From: Lunasporangiospora selenospora
Taxonomy: Eukaryota; Mortierellomycota; Mortierellomycetes; Mortierellales; Mortierellaceae
Assembly (NCBI GenBank): GCA_015680635.1
Contig: JAABOA010000005.1
Span: 366-46,908 of the forward strand
DNA length: 46,543 nt
Direction: 5' to 3'
Under the pieces are notes generated by a model, which was not told the DNA's origin, did not search any database, and saw only the letters and a list, made by a program, of their open reading frames with translations. Of the stretch, positions 19,502 to 29,319 are shown in pieces (within the stretch, counting starts at the first letter, position 1; each line of letters opens with the position of its first letter). Made by a program: the position numbers and the translations under genes.

Positions 19502-21684
19502 TCATGGCTCCCTCCGGGACGATCCTGGACTTGTAGCAGAGTAAGAGCGCTCGGTCGATCTCTGGCGACGAGAAGACGTACCTCGGACAGATGATGCTGA
19601 TCGTTTTCTTCTTGGGGCTCTCTCCTTGTCTCCATCTCTTTCTCTGGTTCCTTCTCCATCTCTGGCCCCGTCCCTATCTCGATCTCTGTGTCTCTCACGG
19701 CTCCTCTCCCTTTCTCTAGGTCTGTCCCTGTTCCTGTCGGACGAGGCCGTGAGCGAAGAAGTTGAGCCTTGCCTCCGGAGCGTCCTTCCTGACGAGCCCT
19801 TGTCAGAATACGCGCCCATCGCAGAATCACCTCGGCGAGAACTATAATCCCTTGACGGATCCTTGGTTAGATCTCGAGTCGAGCCCCTAGTCGAGCCCTT
19901 TTCTGAATACATGGCCAGGCTCGAGCCTGCACGACCAAAGCCATCCTTGCCTCCTGGAGAACCCTTTTCCAATGACGAGGGCGATAAGTCACCCTTGCGG
20001 ATGCTTGGGGTTCGGACGGTACCGTCCTTTTCCGTGTGCATGGCAATGAGCGATTCCGCGCGTCGGATGCTGTCCCCATCACTTCGTGATCCTCGGCGAC
20101 TCCTACGTCCTGGAAGCTCGTCGGGAGCTGTTGATCGTTTCGCGCCCAACTTCCAGCTCTCATATGATTGAATTTGCTGTCGTCGACGTCGGAACCAGAA
20201 AAAGGCCGCAATGCCGATCACAGCCAACCCTCCCAAGACACCGCCTGCAATCGCTCCTGCGCTCGAGCCACCACCACCACCACCATCCCCACCACCATCC
20301 CCACCACCACCGCCACCACCGCCTTTTCCGCCGCCCTTTGGCGGTGGTGGGATAACTACGGCCTTGAAGTTGTCGCTCCAGACCTTTGATTCCAAGTCGA
20401 ATACGAGAGCGTCTTTCGAGTCGACAAGTTTGTTTGCCGCATCAGCTCCTGTGAATTGAGGTTCCGGTAGCGATAATGTGGATGTTGAATCAGAGTTAGG
20501 GAAGTAAAGTTAGAAAATGTTGCAGAGAATCAAGCTAGGGCGACCAAAGGGGATTGAGCTGTCTTCTTACCGCCCCAGATAATCACGGCGCGCTTGGTGG
20601 CGGCACAGGCCATGTGTGATCTCGGGGTTGTCTGTCCCAAGAGGGTCCAGGCGTTCGAGGCTAGGTCAAACATGTAGAGGTTTCCTGAGCCTCTGCCACC
20701 AAAGAGATAATATACATCCGAGTCGGGGGCTATTGTTTGCAGAGAGAGAGAGAGAGAGAGAGAGAGTGAGCGGGGTGGAGCGATGGCTTGGATTATTACT
20801 TTTGACAAAGCAGTGTCCCACCAGAATTTTAGGAATGCCGGTTGGCGGCTGTTCAGAGAAGGAGAGGAGAAAAAAAAAAGAGACTGATGAGCAGCCGTGC
20901 TAAAGCACTAAAGCACCAAAGGTTATTCCTGCAGCGACAGCCACCTCGGGGCGCATACCAAGGGTTCCCAAACCTGGGATCCATTCAGTCCGTTGTTGGT
21001 TAGTTGCTGGATGAACTTTCCTTTCGACACATCGTTGAATGTTGATAAAGCGGTATTGAGCGTCCCTGACCAGGCTGCCGCATATCCAGGGGGGACGCCA
21101 AGGGTGGCTGAGGCGTTAGTGGCCTTTAACGACGCCATGGTGTAGCCATCACCAAAGTTGTACAGTGCGCCAGTAGGGGAAAAGACCATAGTGGGTCCAG
21201 TGCCAAAGGTCGAGTTGCCGAATGTCGAGTCAGGGATGGTAATGATATCATATTTGTCGCCTCCGAGAAAGTTGAAGTAAACAGGCTTTGTAGGTGCAGT
21301 CTTGTCCCAGCCCTTGACAAGGAATGTGCCTGAAGTTGAGATGGCTCCCATGAAGCCCGCGATAGGGAGTGTTGTGAGCGAGATCCCGACAAAGGTGTCC
21401 CGCATGTTCTTCCACGCAGGTGAGCTCGCTTTCCAGTCCTTTGTCAGGTCGAGCATGAAGAACTCAAAGGATTGAGCTTTAGGGTCGAGTGATTCGGGGG
21501 TGTCGGTCCTTCCGCCCTGGACAAAGAGGTGGGAACTGTTGGATGCATAGGCCATCAGCACTACGGGGTCTGGTTTCCAACCTGCAAGGAGCTGTGCATT
21601 TGCGGTGAAGGGCAAGAGGAGGAGACTGGGTAAGGCTGCGACCACCAGGGAGAGAATCCCCAGCGGCTGACGCTCCGGCTTCAT
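19502..21684 (-). CDS. Kelch/galactose-oxidase-type single-pass membrane protein
   Basis: Exons 20959-21684, 20800-20848, 20571-20729 and 19502-20448, all junctions in phase, give 626 residues. The start MKPERQPLG opens a signal peptide (ILSLVVAALPSLLLLPFTANAQ). The outer domain has propeller blades with kelch-like landmarks: SNSSHLFVQGGR, YYLFGGRGSGNLYMFDLASNAWTLLG, and a degenerate final blade around DALVFDLESKVWSD. A glycine linker (about 20 Gly) leads to a TM helix at about residues 375-397 (AGAIAGGVLGGLAVIGIAAFFWF) with a stop-transfer RRRR. The ~230-residue cytoplasmic tail is Arg/Ser/Asp-rich and has three copies of an (A/S)M..(Y/H)(S/T)(E/D)K motif. The layout suggests a surface receptor or adhesion protein with the propeller outside. 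Ligand unknown. The intron before exon 3 ends in a long CT repeat. Confidence 0.85.
20742..20766. repeat. GA dinucleotide repeat inside kelch-gene intron
   Basis: (GA)n on plus, thus (CT)n on the coding strand, lies just upstream of the GCAAACAATAG acceptor of exon 3. It probably serves as the polypyrimidine tract. Confidence 0.8.
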
Positions 21685-22683
21685 TCTCTTTCAGTGGACA
21701 AAGTGAGGGTGGAGAGAGGTGGTGAAGTGAGAGGTGGAAGGGCCGAAGAAGGGGGTCAAGTCGAGTCGAGCCGAGCAAGCGGACGAAGGGAAGAGGGAAG
21801 AGGAGGAAAGAAAGAAAGAAAGAGAGAGACAGAGAGAGAGAGAGAGACAGAGAGAGGAGAGGAAAAAAAAAAACGAGAGCGAGAGGAACGGAAAAGGGCT
21901 GAAGAGAGGAATGAAAGAGCACACTGGCACGCAAGAGAGCAGAGGTATGACTTCCCCTGGCCGTCGTTGACAGAGTTCAAGGCCGATGTTGCACGAAGAC
22001 TCTCAGGTACACGCTCAGGATATAACAGAGAGGCGAAGGCGAGAAAACGAGAAAAGGAGAGCACCGAGAACAAATGATGATGGGTGAGAGATGATGAGGA
22101 AGATGCAAGATGAGGGATGGAGGATTGCATTGACACCCCAGTTCTGTTTGTGTCCACAAGGAGAAGGGCAACAAGGAGAGGAGCAGGAGATGCCACTCAA
22201 CCCAGTCTCCCTGGCGGACACAATAACGCGCATGGAGTGTATCGGCTACAGACAGTCGACAGACATACAAACAAACACACACACCACGGCGATTTATTTC
22301 GAACTGAGCAACAGCTGAGCAAAGCGAAGCACTCCTCTCCCAAGGCTTTTAGCCGGGCACTAGCCTCCGCAGGGACATCGGGACCGATATGCACTCTGCG
22401 GGTGTTTGAACCAGGCTCATATCAGCAGGACACACATCCATTCTCTCTCAATTTTACACACTGCCCTTCCCAGCACCACAACCGCCACAATGTTGTAGCA
22501 CCTCAGTTAATTGCAATCAAGCCATGTGGACCGGAGTGTAGGGGCGACGAAAAGGATTGAGCAGAGGTCAGTGCCCTTTGCAATGACGAGAAAAGGGGCC
22601 CCAAATACGATCTCGACACGGTCAAGACAGGGTCCTTGAGTGCCATATCTTTTATTGCTCGCAATAGGGATGATGTCTATCTT
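21685..22683. promoter_or_regulatory. Upstream region of kelch gene with long purine/pyrimidine tract
   Basis: The minus strand upstream of the kelch gene start is CT-rich from about 21700 to 21910 (GAAAG, GAGA and GACA repeats on plus, densest at 21808-21870). This looks like the pyrimidine-rich leader used by other genes in this window. The rest, up to the end of the hydrolase-phosphatase gene, has no convincing gene. Confidence 0.5.
22651..22656 (-). terminator. Poly(A) signal for the hydrolase-phosphatase gene
   Basis: AATAAA on the minus strand lies about 28 nt after the TAA at 22684-22686. Confidence 0.5.
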
Positions 22684-25680
22684 TTAGAGCACCGAGCGGG
22701 GAAGTGGAATGTTGACAGTCAGGGCGTCTCTGACGGCATGGATTTGCTCCATTGTCATATCCAGCTCGTTCATTAAAAAGTCGTGAATTGTTCCATACTT
22801 TTCGTGGAACTGCTCCAGGAACCTGAACATGTACTCTTCACTATGTATCCAAAAGAGGGAAAGAGGAGAAGAGGAGGAAGGGAGAGGAGGGCAGGAGGAA
22901 AGGAGGAATGGGAGAAGGGCGAAAGCACAGGGATTTAGTTCATTATTGGTAGCGCTCGAGGCAAGGACCCTGGTAGTCGGGGGAGGAGGAACAGAGTGAC
23001 AAACAAAACAGAGTAGACCTACTTTGTCGAGAGCACTCCTCGCACTTGGGATTCAGAGCCGCCGATGGCGGCTTTCAAAAAGTTTACATCCTCTTCTTTG
23101 ACTATTCGTGAAACAAATACATAGATCGTCGCAATGAAAAGTCAGTATATAGGGTTGTCCCACGCGAGCAAACAAAGCTGGTCATCAATGGGTCATCAGA
23201 GCGCTCATAGACCTACTGGCCATGCACCGGCGTGTCAGCTCGTATTCCCACGCAATCTCCTCTTCTTCTACATCACAGATCATCTGCAGCAGTGCGCAGA
23301 CAATGCCTGTCCGGTCCTTGCCAGCTGTACAATGGACCAAGAATGGTGTCCGCTTCTTCACAATATGTTCAAGGACAGGCCACAAGAACTGTCGGATGTT
23401 GGGCAGCATCGACATGTATGCCTGCGCAAAGCCCTCTGTTCCACCGAGGTACATCGTGAACCGAGCCGCAATCTGGGCAGGTGAGTAGTCGATATCAGAG
23501 AAAACCGGGATATGGTGACGCTTGACAAACTCAGTATCTTCCCTAGAAAGGTGGGGCGAAAGAGTAGTTCAGCAGAGACTTTGTGAGTAAGCAGGATAGC
23601 TCAAGTGATATTCCAGATAATGAAAAAGCGGGTGCGTAGAGTATCTTACATAACGCCGCGGCGCTCTACTTCAGAGTTTGAGCGCAGATCAAATACGTCA
23701 GTGATGTTAAGGGATTGGAGGACCTTGTAGCCTTCCGGAGTCGGCTTCGAGATACTAAAGGGTCGGCGAATTCAACGAGAGTTTGGTGCCATATGATGAG
23801 AACAGAAGCAACATTGAGTAGAGTGTGTCATGAGTAGTAGTAGCTAGGGTTTTCTCTAGTAGGTGGTAGGAAAGCGAGGAAAGTGGAAGTAACGTTCGGC
23901 TTACTCTGCACTGCGGTAGATGACCCCTGGCCGAAGATATCTGGCCGTACCGTTTGTCGTGGAAGGGATCCAAATGTCACCAACAGTTCTAAAGTTCAAG
24001 ACCCCGCCTACGGCGTGAACCCAGGTCCTCCAGTTAGGCAGGACTCGTCGGGACCACTCGGCCTTGCGTCCCTCAAACGAAAAATAATCAGACACAGTCT
24101 TGGAAACCTCAGCATAGTGCTGTTTGTAGTTGTGGTCGGCGTCGCGGACAATTCGAAGGGCAGTTCGGGCATGAGAGAGGTGCCCTTGTAATTCCGCAAT
24201 ATCCTTTATAGGGACAATCTATAACAATAGATCGAGATATATATGTCAATGGAGGAGGTAACAATAAGCTGGTAATGATAAATCGTAGTCGAACCGAGGT
24301 CTACTTCTCAACTTACACCGTCTTCCGAGCCATGACAGAGCAAGACGTTGGTCAAGGCCGGGATATGTACAACTATTCAAAGAGTACCCCGACGGGATGA
24401 GTCACTGCATGCAATTCTTCCATGGGTTACCGAGCAGTCGTTTTTAAAATGCGGATCAAACTGGAGAAGCTTGGTATGCTTGGATATGATATCCATTACC
24501 ATTGGTTGTATCAAAGTGAACAAAGTTGTCAAAGTGCTCCTTCGTGACTCGGAGAGTAATGTCTTTTCCACTGGCGCGCGTCGACCAGTCAAAGTGACCC
24601 TGCAATCACAGTTGACGGTGTCAGGTATTACCCAGTTCAGACGGTTAGCCTCATCGGTCAGCATTAAAGCGAAAAAGGAGAGCAATGATAGTTTCTAGCC
24701 TCCGTAGCTTTCCATCAGTACAGCAGAATCAAAATGAACCCTGACTTGCCTGTTCTTCCAAAAGTGTCATATTCTCAGGGCCATACTTGCGTTTGACATC
24801 TGCCATCTCAAAGCGCGCGCTGATACTGACAATATACGGGATCAGGGGCTCACGAGCTTGTGTTGCAGCAAAGTTCAGGCACGAGATTGCTCCTAAAATG
24901 TCGCCATTTCACCCCGTGTTATGAACAAATGGAAAAGAGGGGGGGGGGACCATTGTCGATAGTCAGAGTGGATTCAAGGGTTCACATACAGCTCTAAAGT
25001 TGTCCAATTCATTTACACCAAGTAAATGCCTTTTTACCTCGCGAGTGACCGATGAGCGCATAGATGTAGTAGCCCTGCTTTTCAAAATGGTCCAGTACCA
25101 CTTTGAGGTCCGCAATGTCATCATCCCAATTAGAGAATCCAAGCTCGCCTTCACTTTCACCGTTTCCTCTATAAACAGATGGATTTGGGATGACTCTAAG
25201 GATAAGTGTCCAGAGGTCACAGCAGTGGGGGAGTGATAAGCTAGAGCCAGCGGGGCAAGGCCCTCTAGCGCTGCTCTGATCGAATGTCGCTCACCTGAAA
25301 TCGAACCGAAACGTGTCCATGAAGGGGGCCAGTGCGTTGGCCAACATTGGCTGGAAGAGGTAGTTTTTATGTCCTTTTACCAAAGAAGCCCATCGAAACA
25401 TTAGACTGTTAGATCAAGAAAGGGAACAGGGCATGCAGATCCAAACCGAGCCAATATCGGTAGAACAAAGGGTTCAGGGCACAATGCATCGCACAAGCGA
25501 AGGGTGTGTCATACCGAGCACGCCGTGACAGATTATGCCAAGCCGGCGGGTGGAGTGGTTGGTTGACTGAAGGATACCCGCAAGGCGGATAGAGGTTCCA
25601 GGAACAGGAATGAGGACCTTTGTTAGCGACCCGACGGAGGTCGATGGAGCCTCATTGGGCTGGTTCTTCTCAGTAGGCAT
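22684..25680 (-). CDS. Alpha/beta hydrolase fused to a Tyr/Ser protein phosphatase
   Basis: Eleven exons: 25515-25680, 25295-25373, 25038-25168, 24750-24892, 24500-24599, 24317-24372, 23905-24218, 23650-23754, 23217-23542, 23023-23101, 22684-22840. Phases all agree, giving 551 residues. The intron after exon 4 starts with GC (CAG|GCAAGT). Residues ~15-275 are an alpha/beta hydrolase of the serine-aminopeptidase/S33 kind: oxyanion segment CHGVLGHKN, DFRGNGESEG, nucleophile elbow ALIGHSRG (Ser 124), acid in CHGSEDGIVP (Asp 224) and His in VRDADHNY (His 254). Residues ~290-551 match the Y_phosphatase3 family: GGVLNFRTVGD, YLRPGVIYRSAE, VFDLRSNSEVE, and the P-loop VHCTAGKDRTG (Cys 436, Arg 442). 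Exon 7 encodes the hydrolase His and the phosphatase start without a break, so the fusion is real in the genome. Both active sites look intact. Cytosolic, no signal peptide. Substrates unknown. Confidence 0.88.
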
Positions 25681-26095
25681 TATTATTGGTGCTTTTTTTC
25701 CACTTCTACAGCTAACAGCAAGAGCAAGGAAAGGCAGGGAATGGAATGGACTAGGGGCGATGGCGATGAATGTAAAGAAAACAGGAATGGATAGACAGCG
25801 AGGGATGAATAAAAGAGTAACACGGGTGTATTGGCCTTCTTTCTCGGGCCAACGACAAGCGAAGCCGAGGCGGGGACAGGGCGAAGAGCAGTCCTGTTCG
25901 CTTCGCTTCCCTGCCCTCTGTTCCTCTGGACATAAGGTTTTCTTTTGCACTTTTTTTCATTCTATACAAACATCCACAGACTCAGCTCACCTCGGCCTCG
26001 TCACCTCTCAATCCGCCTGCCCATCGGGAATTCCCATCAGGAGCCTGAATCAGGACCGCCAGAATCTGACGACTTTTCCAGAACAAGATCATGCC
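25681..26095. promoter_or_regulatory. Divergent promoter of hydrolase-phosphatase and F-box genes
   Basis: 415 bp separate the two divergent ATGs. A T-rich stretch on plus (about 25925-25965) precedes the F-box gene; GA-rich sequence on plus precedes the minus-strand gene. No intron or other gene is needed here. Confidence 0.45.
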
Positions 26096-28105
26096 ATGCC
26101 TCTGTCCGTGCCGGAGGAGTGTCTCTGGCTGATCGTCGACAACCTGCGCCATGACCGCGCAACGCTCCATTCGTTGCTTCTTGTGAACTCGACCATGTTC
26201 CGCATTGCTGCTACCTCTCTCTATGAAAGTCCATTTCGGTTACTCCAAGAGGAGCCCAATTGGAACTGGTCTCCGGTTGATCTGAGCAAGCGATGCGAGG
26301 CTCTGTTGCATCTCCTTCTTCATTCTTCAGCACTTATGCCTCAGGACATCAAGCTCACCAGTCCAGAGTACAACTCTATTGTGGCAACAGCAGCGGGTGC
26401 AGCAAAAGTTTTAAGAAGACCAGCAGGATCTGGAGATGGGGATAATTCTGCAGTGGTTCCACTTCTTCCTCGGTATGGCCCCGAAATTGATAGTTTGCCA
26501 TCACCTTCGACAGTCGACTACTTATCTTACTACACAGAGATGCATCACGACCCAGTGCTGCATGGGTGTTTTATGGCTCTCTTTCCTTCAATCCCAAATT
26601 GCTACAACGCGGACGTTGTATGGTTTCGATCCATGGTCGAGTTCCGTAACCGGATTGAGAATGCAATGCTCCGGCGTCTTGCACCACAACTCACCTCACT
26701 CACTATCGCCCTGCCCATGCAGGTACCGAGGCTTCAACTTCCATTCCTGTCCAATCTCAGGCGAATCGAAGTTTTGGGAACAGCTTACGGTCTCTTGACA
26801 AACAAGGAGTTGGTTGATCTGGGGAAGGACATGATCGCTTCTGGCCGTTCTCCAGGACTAACTCCACGGATGGTTGTGACCCGCCTGGACCGGTTATTGA
26901 CCTTTATCCTGGATCACCGACGCCTATACGGGACATTAAAGGAACTGAAAATCGAAGACAAGCCCGTGCTACTTCCGGGGAGGATCGATAGGCGGCTGGT
27001 CGAGCTTATCGAGGCAATGGGCGATGAGCTTGAGTATCTAGACGTTCAACACTGGCCCGAGGCTGTTCTGTACATGGATACGATCCCGACTAAAAATCTA
27101 AAAAGCCTGTTATTGCATCGAGAGAAAGAACCCGCACCGGTATTTACGGAGAGTAATACAATGGCCAGATTCTTGAGCAATTGTCGAAAACTTGAGGAAA
27201 TTCGACTCTACACAAGGGAGGAAGATTTGTTGAAGGCATGGAGAGACGATCGACAGACCAAAAAGTCGGCACCGCCAGATATTCTATGGAACCGATCATT
27301 CCAAGGACTGGAGCCTCTGCATCGCCTTGAGGATACGCTATCGGAGAGGAAGAATTTGAAAAGGCTCGAAATCGAGGGATTAGCAGAAAGTGTCATCACA
27401 ATCACGAACGAGGCAGTAGAGTTGTTTTCTCGGGATCTGGAAGCTATCACAGTTCGTTCATGGTTCAATGGGATACTAACGAGAGTCCCATTATCATGGT
27501 CCGGAATAGACAGACTAGAGCGATTGGTATCACTCAATCTAGAAGGCGAAGTTGCGTGGACGTTTGATTTTGCTTCTTTGCAAAAGTGCCCTCGTCTTTG
27601 CTACGTCCGTCTTGCCTTCACCGCTCCAATGCCCAGTCGCTCTCAGAAGAAGCAACCTGTGATTAACATGCTGACCAGAGTATTGACGCTGAAGGAACTG
27701 GTGCTGGTAGGCAAGTGGGAAACACTCAACAATCGAGGATGGCCTTGGGTCATCCGAGAGTTGTACCAACTGGAGCGTCTGGACCTACAAAGATGTGAAG
27801 GCATCACTGCGGAGCAGGTAGTCGAGCTTGTCCAAGATGTTCTCGGTTGGAGCGAGCGATGGAGACTCAAGCGACGAGAGGAGGCCAAGGCAGGGAGATG
27901 TTCAGAGTTCTGGGAGCAGAGCTTTTATGGCCACAGTCGACTTGCCTGGGTGATCGTAAACAAGGGTCTGAGGGATGCTATCGAGCGACTCTGGGACGGG
28001 TATGAGCGACGATTGCAAGAGGATCCTCGATTGAGCTCGCCCACTTTGGCCGCATCGTTCCGTCGTGTCCGGTTCGGTTATGTATGTTATGTATGGTCAA
28101 AGTAG
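26096..28105 (+). CDS. F-box protein with leucine-rich C-terminal region
   Basis: A single uninterrupted 669-codon frame, unusual here because other genes are split. The start ATG (MPLSVPEECLW) is the first Met in line with the F-box; the frame is open further upstream without a better start. Residues 3-50 form the F-box, which binds Skp1 in SCF ubiquitin ligases: SVPEECLWLIVDNL, then ATLHSLLLVNSTMFRIAATSLYESPF. The rest has irregular leucine-rich segments (LTSLTIALPMQVPRLQLPFLSNLRRIEVLG, LERLVSLNLEGEV, LYQLERLDLQRCEGIT), the usual substrate-recognition part in fungal F-box proteins. The substrate cannot be told. Such genes form large families in Mortierella-like fungi, which is known of the group rather than shown here. 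The F-box call is firm. Confidence 0.85.
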   Translation: MPLSVPEECLWLIVDNLRHDRATLHSLLLVNSTMFRIAATSLYESPFRLLQEEPNWNWSPVDLSKRCEALLHLLLHSSALMPQDIKLTSPEYNSIVATAAGAAKVLRRPAGSGDGDNSAVVPLLPRYGPEIDSLPSPSTVDYLSYYTEMHHDPVLHGCFMALFPSIPNCYNADVVWFRSMVEFRNRIENAMLRRLAPQLTSLTIALPMQVPRLQLPFLSNLRRIEVLGTAYGLLTNKELVDLGKDMIASGRSPGLTPRMVVTRLDRLLTFILDHRRLYGTLKELKIEDKPVLLPGRIDRRLVELIEAMGDELEYLDVQHWPEAVLYMDTIPTKNLKSLLLHREKEPAPVFTESNTMARFLSNCRKLEEIRLYTREEDLLKAWRDDRQTKKSAPPDILWNRSFQGLEPLHRLEDTLSERKNLKRLEIEGLAESVITITNEAVELFSRDLEAITVRSWFNGILTRVPLSWSGIDRLERLVSLNLEGEVAWTFDFASLQKCPRLCYVRLAFTAPMPSRSQKKQPVINMLTRVLTLKELVLVGKWETLNNRGWPWVIRELYQLERLDLQRCEGITAEQVVELVQDVLGWSERWRLKRREEAKAGRCSEFWEQSFYGHSRLAWVIVNKGLRDAIERLWDGYERRLQEDPRLSSPTLAASFRRVRFGYVCYVWSK

Positions 28106-28227
28106 TAGAGATAGATGGAGTAGCAAGGCCACTGTACTACCTATTTTGGGAGGACTACAGAGCATGGGACCCTTCCCCAGCTGCGGCGCCTTTGGAGCTT
28201 GTTCACATGACCTATTCAGTTCAATTC

Positions 28228-28233
28228 AATAAA
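28228..28233 (+). terminator. Poly(A) signal for the F-box gene
   Basis: AATAAA about 120 nt after the stop codon. Confidence 0.5.
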
Positions 28234-28373
28234 AGCGGGGAAAAAGAACTAAAAAGAAGTCGCAAAGAGCAGTCCGCGACGGCATCACGTTCACGGCCAG
28301 GAGAGCCCCTCCAGCCCAACATACCTCTGCCGGTGCGTACACACGTTGGCAGAGCGGTCTCTTTGCTGAATCC

Positions 28374-28529
28374 NNNNNNNNNNNNNNNNNNNNNNNNNNN
28401 NNNNNNNNNNNNNNNNNNNNNNNNNNNNNNNNNNNNNNNNNNNNNNNNNNNNNNNNNNNNNNNNNNNNNNNNNNNNNNNNNNNNNNNNNNNNNNNNNNNN
28501 NNNNNNNNNNNNNNNNNNNNNNNNNNNNN
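28374..28529. other. Assembly gap (156 N)
   Basis: Unknown bases between the F-box gene and the BCAS3-like gene. Frames crossing it are meaningless. Confidence 1.
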
Positions 28530-29319
28530 CAACTCTTCTCTCCCTCCACACGCATTCAACCCTCTTCGCACTCCACACCAGTCTCTCTTACAACGCACTG
28601 CGTCATTGGTACGCTGTTCCCTTCTCACTGCATACCTCCAACCCGCGAGCCTTTGCCTAGCACAAGGCAGTGGCTTCGTCTTCACTTGTCCGTATCCCTG
28701 TTTGCTATCCACGTCTGCACCTCCTATCAACGGGAGCCCCCATCACAATCACCACCACTCAACCTCGCCAGTCTGCTTTCTCTGCTACGCGGGATAACTG
28801 TCTGCATTTGTGCTTCTCTCTGTCATTGTCAGGTCCGCCTGCGCCGAGACAGCCAAGAGCCTCGAGCCCTTGCCCCCTCCCCCCACCATCCCCACACACG
28901 CGCCCACTAGCCGGCCTTGCCCCGTGGTCCGCGCCCTGTGCACACTCACTCATCAACTCATACCCACTATCTTTTCTTCGTTTCATTCTTGTCTGCTCAT
29001 TTTCTTTCTTTGGACTCTCTCCTTTCTCCTCTTCTCTCTTTCTCTACTTGCTTTGCGTGCTCTGCCTCACTTTTTTGCCACCGCTTTATCCATCCGCTGA
29101 CCTGATTCATTTGTGACTCATCCATCTGATCGGGCTCTTCCATCGTCGTTACCAGCTCGGGCCCCGCCTTTCGCTCTCCTTCACCAGCTCGTCTCTCAAC
29201 TCCGGTACACCTACGGTCTGCGGCCTGTGCGTGTCAGGAACAGGAACAGTACCCATTTCCTTGTTTTGTCTTATTGACGACATTTCAACAACCCTCAGGA
29301 GACAATTGCTCAACTCTCC
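28530..29319 (+). promoter_or_regulatory. Pyrimidine-rich leader of the BCAS3-like gene
   Basis: The plus strand is C/T-rich across most of this stretch, most strongly at 28960-29090. I read it as promoter and 5' UTR of the gene starting at 29320. The open frames within are low-complexity artefacts of the C/T bias. Confidence 0.5.

Noticed and set aside
19626-20459. Several plus-strand frames rich in Ser, Leu, Pro and His
   Set aside because: They are antisense readings of the Arg/Asp tail and Gly linker of the kelch membrane protein, whose splicing and domains are clear.
21694-22196. Glu/Arg/Lys-rich frame on plus and Ser/Leu-rich frames on minus
   Set aside because: Both result from the GA/CT tract upstream of the kelch gene; no domain, no splice support.
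25610-26095. Upstream extension of the F-box protein
   Set aside because: The frame is open but overlaps the antisense of the hydrolase start exon, has no domain, and the F-box begins right after the Met at 26096.
28084-28797. Open frames crossing the 156-N gap
   Set aside because: The unknown bases keep the frames open artificially.
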